Virus record (IMG/VR): IMGVR_UViG_3300023179_000070
Span: 18,053 to 82,052 of that record
Strand: one strand, 5' to 3'
Length of the DNA: 64,000 nt
Source: a virus
Shown here: positions 36,581 through 44,285 of the stretch, piece by piece
Layout of the letters: each line of letters begins with the position of its first letter
Numbering within the stretch: position 1 is the first letter of the stretch
Notes under the pieces: generated by a model
Told to the model about the DNA's origin: nothing
Database searches by the model: none
The model's input: the letters and a program-made list of their open reading frames with translations, nothing else
Made by a program: the position numbers and the translations under genes

Positions 36581-38071
36581 TTAGTCCTTTCCTTTATTTA
36601 AAAAGTTTTGTAATTTTCTATATTTTTTATTTTTTATTATAAGTTCTGGTATATTATTTTTAATAATTTGACGAATTTTATTTGAAATAGTATATCTTGC
36701 ATTTTTTTTCGCTGCATCTAGTGATGCATTTATATTATTTCCATATCCTCTACCAATTGCGTTTATATTATAATTAATAATTTCTACATTAGTATTATTA
36801 ACTTTTCCTTGTGAATTAAAAGAAGTTTCATCATAATTTAAAATTAAATTCTCTCTAATATAATAATTTATTTTTTGATCTAAAGCATCATCTGTTCCAA
36901 ATCCAGAGTATACAATATGAAATTGATTGTGTGTTCCAATTTTTTTATTTAATTCTGTTGAAATTAATTCTATTGTAAAATTAGTGTAAGCTGGAATTAT
37001 TCCATTCCAAGTGCCTGTATTAAATGTTTTATTTCCAGTATATAAACCTGTATAAAATTTATAAAATAAAGTATCTTTAATTGGTATATTTTGTGTTAAA
37101 TGTTGATTTTTATCTAATGAAATAAAATTATATATTCCAGTTTTTGGAAAAATATCTCCACTATAATATTCGCTTCCTAAAGTTAATGCTGGAATTTTAA
37201 TTCCTGATGAAATTTTTGTATTTATGGTAGTGGTCTTTTTATTAATTGTATTTATATTGTATACTAATGTATTTTGATATCCAGTATGAATTCCATGGGG
37301 AGAAATATAGCATATATTATATTTTTCTCCATTCCCAGTTGATATTAAAATTATTCCATTCAAATTTTTAGAATTAGTTTGATTTGTATCTAAATAATTA
37401 TATATTGGCGCAATTTTTGTATCACAAATATATGCATTATATTGCCAATTTTGTAAAGAACTTGGATAACTTAAATAAAAACCACTATAACTAGGATTTC
37501 CAGGAATTGCTCCAGAAGTATTGGATTTTGTCCATGCTCTATAAAATGTACTATTTGTAAAATCTAATCCTGTAAAAAATCCTGAAATTAAACTTGGATT
37601 ATATTTTTGATTATATTCACCTGTTAGTATTTTTGAATTTGAAAAATCTTTTGTAAAAGTAGCTCTAATAAATGTTTCATTTTTATTTAAATTAGTTATT
37701 TTTGGTTTTGTTTTATAAAATTGTTGAAAATAATCATAATTATTTGAATAAAAAATATATTCATCTGGAAAAAAATAAGATAATTGTCCAATTAATGGAA
37801 TTTCTAATTTATAATTTGTATAATTTTTTTTAAATTCTATAGGTATATGATAAGTTTGATAACTTTCTGAATTTTTTTTTGATTCAATTTTATTTTTTAA
37901 AATAAGTTCTAATTCTGGATTTTTTAAAGTACCTACATTAATTATATCTAATTTGACATTTTGTAAAGATTTATGTGTTATTTTTTCGTCATCAATAAAT
38001 TGTGATTCAGAATTTACTTTAAAAGTACTCCCAAATCCTAATTTAATTAAATCTTGTTTTGAAATTGACAT
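36581..38071 (-). CDS. Probable virion protein downstream of a group I ribozyme
   Basis: 496 aa, rich in Asn, Tyr, Ile and Thr with a strongly alternating pattern, as expected of a beta-structured tail or fibre protein. The last 70 residues (INYNINAIGRGYGNNINASLD, then basic helix) are different. No family recognised. The ATG has no ribosome-binding site. Upstream on the same strand lies a group I intron-like RNA, and beyond it a GTGTAA box, so the transcript probably begins with the ribozyme. Confidence 0.55.
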   Translation of the reverse strand: MSISKQDLIKLGFGSTFKVNSESQFIDDEKITHKSLQNVKLDIINVGTLKNPELELILKNKIESKKNSESYQTYHIPIEFKKNYTNYKLEIPLIGQLSYFFPDEYIFYSNNYDYFQQFYKTKPKITNLNKNETFIRATFTKDFSNSKILTGEYNQKYNPSLISGFFTGLDFTNSTFYRAWTKSNTSGAIPGNPSYSGFYLSYPSSLQNWQYNAYICDTKIAPIYNYLDTNQTNSKNLNGIILISTGNGEKYNICYISPHGIHTGYQNTLVYNINTINKKTTTINTKISSGIKIPALTLGSEYYSGDIFPKTGIYNFISLDKNQHLTQNIPIKDTLFYKFYTGLYTGNKTFNTGTWNGIIPAYTNFTIELISTELNKKIGTHNQFHIVYSGFGTDDALDQKINYYIRENLILNYDETSFNSQGKVNNTNVEIINYNINAIGRGYGNNINASLDAAKKNARYTISNKIRQIIKNNIPELIIKNKKYRKLQNFLNKGKD

Positions 38072-38084
38072 ACATTTATGTTTA

Positions 38085-38377
38085 ACCTTAACCCACCCAC
38101 TTCGCCCGTTTTAACTACTAGCTTTTCTGGGGCAGGTCTAAATCATTTTGTTATCGTTAAATTGTTTATATTTAACATCTTTATATCACTATAAAGTTCA
38201 GACTATATCTTCTTACTTTCGTAAGTTTGGGCGCTCGTGGGCAATGTTATTGTTGGAACTCAATCGCCTAGTCGTTACACCTTACAACCTATCTTTCCCA
38301 GTTGTCTTGGCTCGGTATAATCTATTTTAGATTTCCACCGAATTCACCCAAAATGGTCATTTATTTAATAAAGAACT
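38085..38377 (-). ncRNA. Group IA intron-like ribozyme in the 5' leader of a virion gene
   Basis: All core helices are visible on the minus strand. P3 is TTGGGTG (38351-38345) with CGCCCAA (38233-38227). P4 is TCGGT (38341-38337) with ACCGA (38316-38312). P5 is AATCTA/TAGATT. P6a is ACAAC (38305-38301) with GTTGT. P7 is GACTA (38273-38269) with TAGTC (38205-38201). A P7.1 helix (GGCGAT with ATTGCC, 38268-38240) places it in subgroup IA, as in T4 introns. P8 has a GAAA loop (38225-38212), P9 a GTGA loop (38196-38179). A 3' stem CCTGCCC/GGGTGGG closes at 38136-38092. It contains no ORF. P1 and both splice sites are not resolved. Confidence 0.82.
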
Positions 38378-38385
38378 ATTTTTTA

Positions 38386-38410
38386 TTACACTATTTTTTT
38401 ATTTGTGTAA
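38386..38410. promoter_or_regulatory. Divergent class B boxes
   Basis: TTACAC (38386-38391, minus-strand GTGTAA) and GTGTAA (38405-38410) face away from each other. The plus box is 15 nt before ATG 38420. The minus box predicts a start near 38377-38376, where there is no start codon but the ribozyme begins. Confidence 0.6.
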
Positions 38411-38419
38411 TATAAATAT

Positions 38420-38998
38420 ATGCCTAATTTATTACCATATAGAGATTACAATGAGCACGATGTAATTAATTTATATACTTGCGTGACAGTTGCAAATAAA
38501 GGTATATTAGTTAAACCAATAACTTCCCCAAAAGATGATAATGGGACAGATAACTCTAGCGCTGGTCCATTAAAACTAACTTCTGATGGAGTTGGTGAAA
38601 GATTTAAAAATACTATAAGTGATTTATTTGAAATTGTAGGAGAGGTTTCTCCAGTTGTCAATTATAATGACGTTCCAGGACCAATAGGTATTTTATTGTA
38701 TGATGTTAGGGATTTAGATGAAAATGGTGAAAAATTAATATATAATCCACGAAAAATGGCAGAAAAAAATATAGTTCTTCCAAAAGTTCAAGCGGCACCA
38801 ATTTTAACTAAAGGAATTATTTTAATAAATGATATAGATACTTTGAGTAAAACTGGCGGTGGAGGATTACCTTCTATTGGTGCAGCTGCTTATGTTGGTG
38901 ATGATGGTAGGATAGGAACTGATGGAATAATAGTATTAGGAAAATTTTTAAGTAAAATAGATCAAAATGGTTACTGTTTGGTTAAATTAAATATTTAA
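38420..38998 (+). CDS. Putative head decoration or other virion protein
   Basis: 192 aa. The C-terminal half (KGIILINDIDTLSKTGGGGLP, then AAAYVGDDGRIGTDGIIVLGKFLSKIDQNGYCLVKLNI) has the GKFLS-x-x-D-NGY-LVK end common in capsid decoration proteins. The N-terminal half is mixed. The ATG lies 15 nt after GTGTAA, as in other virion-like genes. Decoration is an inference. Confidence 0.5.
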   Translation: MPNLLPYRDYNEHDVINLYTCVTVANKGILVKPITSPKDDNGTDNSSAGPLKLTSDGVGERFKNTISDLFEIVGEVSPVVNYNDVPGPIGILLYDVRDLDENGEKLIYNPRKMAEKNIVLPKVQAAPILTKGIILINDIDTLSKTGGGGLPSIGAAAYVGDDGRIGTDGIIVLGKFLSKIDQNGYCLVKLNI

Positions 38999-39193
38999 TA
39001 AATTTTGACAATCTTTTTTATAAACAAAATTAAATTTAACTCTTGATCCATTTATATCAGAAATTAGCTGGGGTATTGCGATACATGGATATTGCTCTGG
39101 TTCATCATAAATATTCTCATTAGAAATATTATAATGCTTAACACATTTATTTGCATAAGCTGACCATCTGGCTTTATTTTTTATAATTTCCAT
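38987..39193 (-). CDS. Small hypothetical protein
   Basis: 68 aa from the ATG at 39193; an upstream TTG at 39220 would put the start inside a strong plus-strand promoter and is unlikely. The protein has three Cys and a mixed helix-strand pattern (NKARWSAYANKCVKHYNIS, then VKFNFVYKKDCQNLL). It ends convergently, overlapping the decoration-like gene by 12 nt. Function unknown. Confidence 0.45.
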   Translation of the reverse strand: MEIIKNKARWSAYANKCVKHYNISNENIYDEPEQYPCIAIPQLISDINGSRVKFNFVYKKDCQNLLNI

Positions 39194-39213
39194 TAATATA
39201 TTATAAAAATAAT

Positions 39214-39242
39214 TTGACAAAACTTCAAACTTAATATATTAT
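39214..39242 (+). promoter_or_regulatory. Consensus promoter for a non-coding RNA
   Basis: TTGACA (39214-39219), 17-bp spacer, TATTAT (39237-39242), the strongest promoter in its region. There is no start codon downstream; transcription from about 39249 enters the structured non-coding stretch. Confidence 0.7.
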
Positions 39243-39248
39243 AAGTTT

Positions 39249-39575
39249 ACATAGTTCCCAATTAGAGCAGTTTGTTGATGTCAAATAATCAACTATCAAT
39301 CCTTGAGATAGCAATGTCCTAAGGGCTGACAACTATTAAAACCTTCATTTGTACATAATATGGCTAAAGAAGGAAATGTAGCTATAGGCATCGCAGAATG
39401 TAGTGATCGAAGCTACCTCTGATCCGTAAGTGCGATGGCCCATTCATCACTGAGATCGTGGTGAAATTTGGAGTCAAAAGAAAAGTTGGATTGATAATAC
39501 CCAACTTCAGATATTTAAAATCTGGAGGTAAAGCCCTTTTGGATATCAAAGAAAAGTTAAATAATTAGGATATCG
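39249..39575 (+). ncRNA. Unrecognised structured RNA, about 330 nt
   Basis: No sensible ORF on either strand. Perfect helices are visible: GTTGAT/ATCAAC (39274-39293), GTAGCT/AGCTAC (39378-39416), TTCATCAC with GTGGTGAA (39443-39465), AAGTTGG/CCAACTT (39483-39507), CAGAT/ATCTG (39508-39524). Long-range pairs are AAGGGCT (39321-39327) with AGCCCTT (39532-39538) and CATCGCA (39389-39395) with TGCGATG (39431-39437); the last would be a pseudoknot. A GATATC repeat at 39542-39574 may close the 3' end. The promoter fixes the strand. It lacks RNase P, tmRNA, 6S and group I signatures. 3' end uncertain. Confidence 0.7.
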
Positions 39576-39577
39576 TA

Positions 39578-40093
39578 TTAAAACCAAACTTCATTATGTA
39601 TTATTCTTAATATTTTAATCCAGTCTTTAAGATGTTCTGATATATGTATTTTGTCTGAATTTTCAAATCCATTTTTTGCTATATTATAATATATATTTTC
39701 TGATGGATAAGCTCTTCTTGCTTTATGTAAGTTTTTATAAAAAAATCCTAAAAATACTAAAAGTGATTTAGCTGTATCTTCGTCATGTTTGAATTCTAGT
39801 ATAGATTTTTTAAAAATAGGCTCTCCAATTAAATCATAGAATTTTAAACCAACTGCTTCTGAGACATATTCTTTTTCTTCAAATGAATATTTTAAATCTT
39901 TACTATATTTTATAATAGTTATTTCTGCAAATACTGGAAAACTTATATCAACAATCCCATCTATATCTTCTTCTGAAATTTTATTTAATATTTCTGGCAA
40001 ACAATCTGGATCTTGGATTAGTAAAAATGCTTTTTCTGGAGATAAGTCCAATTTTTTAGCAAAGAAATCAATATCTCTTTCAGATACTATCAC
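39578..40093 (-). CDS. Hypothetical acidic protein
   Basis: 171 aa from a GTG at 40093, chosen because ATGTAA (a class B variant) lies 14 nt upstream. Helical, acidic N-terminal half (VSERDIDFFAKKLDLSPEKAFLLIQ, EILNKISEEDIDGIVDI) and a basic C-terminal half. No family recognised. Confidence 0.5.
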   Translation of the reverse strand: MIVSERDIDFFAKKLDLSPEKAFLLIQDPDCLPEILNKISEEDIDGIVDISFPVFAEITIIKYSKDLKYSFEEKEYVSEAVGLKFYDLIGEPIFKKSILEFKHDEDTAKSLLVFLGFFYKNLHKARRAYPSENIYYNIAKNGFENSDKIHISEHLKDWIKILRIIHNEVWF

Positions 40094-40101
40094 TAATATT
40101 A

Positions 40102-40120
40102 TTACATTTTAAAAGTGTAA
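40102..40120. promoter_or_regulatory. Divergent class B boxes
   Basis: TTACAT (40102-40107, minus-strand ATGTAA) is 14 nt from GTG 40093. GTGTAA (40115-40120) is 21 nt from ATG 40136, longer than usual, so the right-hand box is less certain. Confidence 0.5.
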
Positions 40121-40135
40121 TTTAGATTAAATATT

Positions 40136-41122
40136 ATGTTTAAATATATACTTGGATTATCAGCCTTCTTATTAGCTTCTTGCGCAGCATTCTTTTCAGT
40201 TAAAGGAATAGCTCTACTTTTTGCAGCTAGTTTTTGGAGCGTTGGAATAATGGCTGGAAGTTTAGAAATAGCAAAATTAGTTAGCGCAAGTTATCTTTAT
40301 AGATATTGGTCAGTAATACATGATTTACTTAAAAAATATATGCTATCTGCTACGATATTACTGATGTGCATAACAAGTCTTGGTATTTTTGGTTTTCTTT
40401 CTGATGCTTTTCAACGTAATTTTTCTCAATATTCTTTAAACTTAAATAAAATTCAAAGTTTAAAATCTCAACAAAATTTTTATATTTCTCAAATAGATTT
40501 CAATAAAAGCAAATTAAAAGATTTAATTGAATTACAAAAAACATATCAAACATCTCTAGATAATGCCGTTAAACAAGATGTGACTACAACTAAAACTACT
40601 GGCGGTGGATTTTTCAGTTCCGCTAAAACTGAAAAAGTAACAGATATTAAATTAGTAGAAAGTAAAAATAAAATAGTTGAAGGATCTCAAGTTAATATCA
40701 ATAACTTATTTTCTCAAATATCTACAGTAACTTCTGATCTTCAAAATTTAGAAAAACAAAGTCTAGAAAATAGTCAAGAAATAATGAGACTAGAGAGTGA
40801 TAATACAAAAGGCGAAATTGGTACATTTAAATTTGTAGCTGATGCATTTGGATTAAAAATAGAAACTGCAGTAAGAATATTTATTATATTAATTGTTATT
40901 GTTTTTGATCCATTAGCAGTATGTTTAGTTATAGCTTACAACTCAATTATTAAAAAAGTAGAAAATCAAGAATTGCAAAAAACAGAACAAAAAATTAAAA
41001 ATATTATAGATAAACCATTAGATACTTTTAAAGTATTTTATGAAAATCTACATAAAAATTTTAAACGTGGTACAAAAATGCAACATAATCCAGAATTAGC
41101 TGACCCAAATATCAAGCATTAA
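40136..41122 (+). CDS. Phage membrane protein with coiled-coil insert
   Basis: 328 aa. Membrane helices at about 5-25, 28-48, 68-92 and 238-265 surround a periplasmic or cytoplasmic coiled-coil domain (residues 95-230, rich in Gln, Lys, Leu, Ser). A FWSVGIMAGSLEIAKLVSASYLYRYW block and a FDPLAVCLVIAYN helix are distinctive. A GGGFFSS loop lies in the middle. Probably inner-membrane; the role, perhaps in host takeover or lysis, is unknown. Confidence 0.6.
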   Translation: MFKYILGLSAFLLASCAAFFSVKGIALLFAASFWSVGIMAGSLEIAKLVSASYLYRYWSVIHDLLKKYMLSATILLMCITSLGIFGFLSDAFQRNFSQYSLNLNKIQSLKSQQNFYISQIDFNKSKLKDLIELQKTYQTSLDNAVKQDVTTTKTTGGGFFSSAKTEKVTDIKLVESKNKIVEGSQVNINNLFSQISTVTSDLQNLEKQSLENSQEIMRLESDNTKGEIGTFKFVADAFGLKIETAVRIFIILIVIVFDPLAVCLVIAYNSIIKKVENQELQKTEQKIKNIIDKPLDTFKVFYENLHKNFKRGTKMQHNPELADPNIKH

Positions 41123-41298
41123 TATTTTTTAATTTTATAATTTTTAGTTGTAGGATCTAATTTAAGAACATGAGCTTTAGCTTTTATTAAGCCTTCTTTT
41201 GATGGAGGAAAAATTCCATGAAGAAAATTATCACTTTTACTATAAACAGCGTAATATTTAAGTTGTTTCTTCTTTTTTGTTTTGATTTTCTTTTTCAT
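41119..41298 (-). CDS. Small basic protein, 59 aa
   Basis: ATG at 41298, TAA at 41121-41119. The product begins MKKKIKTKKKKQLKYYAVYS and has a beta-rich middle (NFLHGIFPPSKEGLIKAKAHVLKLD). It overlaps the last 41 nt of the SEC-C gene in another frame and the stop of the plus-strand membrane gene. The overlap makes its reading frame less certain, but the frame is open and protein-like for its whole length. Confidence 0.5.
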   Translation of the reverse strand: MKKKIKTKKKKQLKYYAVYSKSDNFLHGIFPPSKEGLIKAKAHVLKLDPTTKNYKIKKY

Positions 41299-41527
41299 TT
41301 GTAATTTTTGTAAGATGCTCTCTTAGAGAGTCTCTAGCTTTTTCGCAGAAATCTTGATTTAATTGACCACAACAGTTTTTGAATTTTTTACCAGTATATG
41401 GGCAAATTGTATTTCTTGGTACTTTTGGATATATTCTTACTATTGGACTGAACTCTGTTGCCCTAGCATATTCAATCGAAGTTAATTTGTCTATATTTTC
41501 TTTATTCATTTTAATATTATAAGGCAT
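41258..41527 (-). CDS. SEC-C motif protein
   Basis: 89 aa. The middle is ICPYTGKKFKNCCGQ, a variant of the SEC-C zinc motif (CPCGSGKKYKKCCG) in which the second Cys is replaced. The rest is charged and helical (KARDSLREHLTKITNEKENQNK). SEC-C is found at the end of SecA and in many small proteins of unknown role. Operon partner of the IMPDH-like gene, 17 nt downstream. Confidence 0.65.
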   Translation of the reverse strand: MPYNIKMNKENIDKLTSIEYARATEFSPIVRIYPKVPRNTICPYTGKKFKNCCGQLNQDFCEKARDSLREHLTKITNEKENQNKKEETT

Positions 41528-41544
41528 TTATTAATTTAAATCAA

Positions 41545-42654
41545 TTATTTTCCATGAGCGAATCCTTCATACATGCTATTTGGGCTATTTCTAACAGCTT
41601 GTATGGTATTATTCCATAAACCACCGCGCATATCTTGTAAATTCCTGAAACCAAGATAACTCATAGAGCTTCTCAAACCATTAGTAAAATCATATACAAT
41701 ATCCTCAATAGATTTATTTTCAATAATTGGAATCAAAGTATTATCTCCTTCGACAAATAAATTCTTTTTGGTTCCATCATATAAATCATAATCTTCTACA
41801 ACATCTTGGCTAGCCATTCCTCTGTATTTAGCAAATCTTTTACCATCAATTTCAATAATATTTTCATCGTCTACAACATCAGACAGTCCAGCGAAAATTC
41901 TACCACAAATAACAGCATCGCATCCACTAGCGATAGCTTTTACTAAGTCTTTTGGATATCTAATGCCACCATCAGCCAGAATACTTGGTCTATGAGATGG
42001 GTTAGGTTTGTCTTGTTTAAATAAATCAACTTGAGAAAGTTCCCAATTCCTCACAGCCTTCCAAGCGTAATAGTTTCCAGTTAGACTTGGACATCCAATT
42101 CCAGTTTTAACTTGAGTTAAGCACATAGAACCTGGACCAATCAAATGTCTAAATCCGTCTGATTTAAGATTAGCTAATCTATAAACGCTTTCTTTCGTTA
42201 AAGTATTACCAACTATAACATCTTGTGAAAATCCAGCAGTTTTATACCATCTTAAAAAATCTTCTACGTTTTTAGCTAAACCATTAGCTGTATCTAAAAA
42301 GTAAACATTAGTAAAAGTACTAGTAGCTCTAATTCTTTCTTCTGCATCTTTTAAACCAATAGCAGTAACACAAAAATCACTTTCATTTTTAATAATTTTA
42401 GCTTTAGCTCTCTGATCATCAACACTCATAAATCTATGCAAAACTCCAGCTGCACCAAGTTTATTCATTTTAATACAAGATTTAACAGATGATACTGTAT
42501 CCATAGGAGAAAGAATAATTGGAATTTTGATACTACAATTTCTTGAAATTTTAGTAGTAGTATCTACTTCTTTTCTTGAGGTAATATTTGAAAAATTTGG
42601 AAGTAATGAAATATCATCATAACTTAAAGCTTCTTTGAATTCTTGTTTTTGCAT
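41545..42654 (-). CDS. IMP dehydrogenase-like enzyme without CBS domains
   Basis: 369 aa, the length of an IMPDH barrel without the CBS pair. Active-site loop IGPGSMCLTQVKTGIGCPS with the catalytic Cys near residue 178; ADGGIRYPKDLVKAI binds phosphate; KYRGMASQDVV is the flap motif (YRGM is typical of IMPDH, GMP reductase has FYGM); LHRFMS near residue 70 also favours IMPDH. It would oxidise IMP to XMP toward GTP. GMP reductase is the alternative. It is the first gene of the minus-strand pair and has its own promoter. Confidence 0.78.
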   Translation of the reverse strand: MQKQEFKEALSYDDISLLPNFSNITSRKEVDTTTKISRNCSIKIPIILSPMDTVSSVKSCIKMNKLGAAGVLHRFMSVDDQRAKAKIIKNESDFCVTAIGLKDAEERIRATSTFTNVYFLDTANGLAKNVEDFLRWYKTAGFSQDVIVGNTLTKESVYRLANLKSDGFRHLIGPGSMCLTQVKTGIGCPSLTGNYYAWKAVRNWELSQVDLFKQDKPNPSHRPSILADGGIRYPKDLVKAIASGCDAVICGRIFAGLSDVVDDENIIEIDGKRFAKYRGMASQDVVEDYDLYDGTKKNLFVEGDNTLIPIIENKSIEDIVYDFTNGLRSSMSYLGFRNLQDMRGGLWNNTIQAVRNSPNSMYEGFAHGK

Positions 42655-42660
42655 TTCTTT

Positions 42661-42689
42661 ATATTAAACTATTCTTCTCAAACAATCAA
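42661..42689 (-). promoter_or_regulatory. Class A promoter for the IMPDH-like gene
   Basis: Minus strand TTGATT (42689-42684), 17-bp spacer, TAATAT (42666-42661), then 6 nt to ATG 42654. Confidence 0.65.
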
Positions 42690-42697
42690 GAAAATAA

Positions 42698-42726
42698 TTG
42701 ACTTAAAAATAAAAAAGTTTTAATAT
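42698..42726 (+). promoter_or_regulatory. Class A promoter for the dCMP deaminase operon
   Basis: TTGACT (42698-42703), 17-bp spacer, TAATAT (42721-42726), then 6 nt to ATG 42733, the start of a 23-codon membrane gene. Confidence 0.7.
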
Positions 42727-42732
42727 GTCTTT

Positions 42733-42804
42733 ATGTTTCAAACAGTTGCATGTATCATAATGGGTATTATAATATCTTTATATTGGCATTTTTCTACAAA
42801 ATGA
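42733..42804 (+). CDS. Membrane microprotein, 23 aa
   Basis: ATG at 42733, TGA at 42802-42804. The product (MFQTVACIIMGIIISLYWHF then STK) is one hydrophobic helix with a short polar end. The stop overlaps the ATG of dCMP deaminase (ATGA), so the two are translationally coupled. The start was predicted only by the class A rule of 35 nt from the -35 box, which this gene fits exactly. Role unknown. Confidence 0.6.
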   Translation: MFQTVACIIMGIIISLYWHFSTK

Positions 42805-43214
42805 ATAATAGAATATCATTTATTGAAGCAGCAATTCATACTGCTCAGATTTGGTCGAATAGATCAGAAGATCCATATAAAAAAGTTGGAGTATGTATCT
42901 TAAATAAAGATGGAAGAGTATTATCTGTTGGATATAATGGTCTTTTACCAAAATTTAATATTAAACAAGATTTTTTTAATGACAGAGATAATAGAAGAAA
43001 ATATATGATTCACGCCGAAATCAATGCATTATCTCTTATAAAAAGAAAAGATGATCCTTATTTATTAGCTTCTACATTATTACCTTGCTCAAATTGTGCA
43101 ACAAATATTGTTGCATATGGAGTTAAAAGTGTGGTATACTCAGAAGAATATGAAAAGGATTCTACAGCAAAAGAAATATTTAAATTTTATAATATAGAAT
43201 TAATTAAAATATGA
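42801..43214 (+). CDS. dCMP deaminase
   Basis: 137 aa from the ATG at 42801, which is coupled to the upstream microprotein; a longer frame from 42750 has no support. Zinc site HAEINAL near residue 74 and LPCSNCATNI near residue 95 give the His, Glu and two Cys of the cytidine-deaminase fold; SNRSEDPYKKVG precedes. It turns dCMP into dUMP, the substrate of ThyX at 19370-20026. Confidence 0.88.
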   Translation: MNNRISFIEAAIHTAQIWSNRSEDPYKKVGVCILNKDGRVLSVGYNGLLPKFNIKQDFFNDRDNRRKYMIHAEINALSLIKRKDDPYLLASTLLPCSNCATNIVAYGVKSVVYSEEYEKDSTAKEIFKFYNIELIKI

Positions 43215-43699
43215 AATATATAATACTATTATCTTTTATAGCTAATTTTGCTATTGCACAATCTGGAGTAGTTTATGAAACATATAAAACTACAGGTAGT
43301 ACTAATGAATCACATGGAACAATTTTTACAAAACCTTTTCAAGAATATAATTATGTCAAAACTGCTAGAGGTATAGAAGTTTATGAAACATATAAAACTG
43401 GAGGAGGAAATTCAACGAATCAATCTCATGGCACAATATTCTCTAAACCTTTTCCAGAGTTTATTATAATTCAAAACAAAATGTATAGAACATATAAAAC
43501 TGATGCAAGCTCTACAAACCAATCTCATGGAACGATATTCACTAAACCCTTTGAGTCTAAGGATATTGATGAAAATGTAGATACAAAAAGTTTAAAAGAA
43601 AATATACAAACTCAAGTACGAACTCAAGAAATTCATACTGGACAAAATTATCCAAAATATGACGGAACTGGAGAAATATCTTATGGAGAAGAAAAATGA
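43211..43699 (+). CDS. Exported protein with three tandem repeats
   Basis: 162 aa. A signal peptide (MKYIILLSFIANFAIA) ends before QSGVVYETYKTTG. Three repeats of about 38 residues share YETYKT or YRTYKT, then STNQSHGTIF(T/S)KPF. The tail is polar. It would be exported or anchored at the host periplasm. It lies in the nucleotide operon, joined to both neighbours by ATGA overlaps. The family is not recognised. Confidence 0.6.
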   Translation: MKYIILLSFIANFAIAQSGVVYETYKTTGSTNESHGTIFTKPFQEYNYVKTARGIEVYETYKTGGGNSTNQSHGTIFSKPFPEFIIIQNKMYRTYKTDASSTNQSHGTIFTKPFESKDIDENVDTKSLKENIQTQVRTQEIHTGQNYPKYDGTGEISYGEEK

Positions 43700-44283
43700 T
43701 AGGATTAACTGGAGTAGCTAGATCTGGAAAAGATACTTTTTATTCAATACTTCAAAAGTATTTAGAAGAAAAAAATATTAAATCTCAAAGAATTGCTTTG
43801 GCAGATAATCTAAAAAAAGAACTTGGAGATTTTACTAAAGAAAAATTTAAAATAGATTTAAATAAATGTGAGGGTAAGGATAAAGAATTAATTAGACCAC
43901 TTATGGTTGCTTATGGTAAATGCAGAAGAGTTCAAACAGAAGGAAAATACTGGACATCTTTAGTAGAAACAGAAGTTAAAAATCTTAAAAAAGACAATAT
44001 TATTCCAATAATTACAGATGTAAGATATATAGAATATAAAGAAGATGAATATTCTTGGCTGAAATCACACAATGGTATTCTTATTCATATTTCTAGAAAA
44101 CTAGACGATGGATCTTTAATTCCTCCAGCTAATATTGAAGAAAAATCTAATGATAATAAACTTAAAGCTGTTGCAGATTACTCGATTTCTTGGGAAACAT
44201 GTCAAGATGTTAATTTTTTATATGAACTTATGCAAAAACAATTAAAAAATATTTATGAAAAATATATGGAGAATAAAAAATAA
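43696..44283 (+). CDS. Deoxynucleoside monophosphate kinase, T4 gp1-like
   Basis: 195 aa. Walker A near the N-terminus (GLTGVARSGKDTF), then IPIITDVRYIEYKEDEYSWL, the conserved TDVR-Y-E block of phage dNMP kinases. These phosphorylate dTMP, dGMP and modified dCMP. Coupled to the exported-protein gene by ATGA. Confidence 0.82.
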   Translation: MIGLTGVARSGKDTFYSILQKYLEEKNIKSQRIALADNLKKELGDFTKEKFKIDLNKCEGKDKELIRPLMVAYGKCRRVQTEGKYWTSLVETEVKNLKKDNIIPIITDVRYIEYKEDEYSWLKSHNGILIHISRKLDDGSLIPPANIEEKSNDNKLKAVADYSISWETCQDVNFLYELMQKQLKNIYEKYMENKK

Positions 44284-44285
44284 TT

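Noticed and set aside
39249-39575. RNase P, 6S or a second group I intron for the unknown RNA
   Set aside because: The conserved RNase P blocks, the open 6S bubble and the P7 GACTA/TAGTC pair are not found.
41545-42654. GMP reductase
   Set aside because: The flap motif is YRGM and LHRFMS is IMPDH-like; GMP reductase has FYGM. Kept as an alternative only.
42750-42800. N-terminal extension of dCMP deaminase
   Set aside because: The extension is out of family and its DNA is explained by the coupled 23-codon gene.
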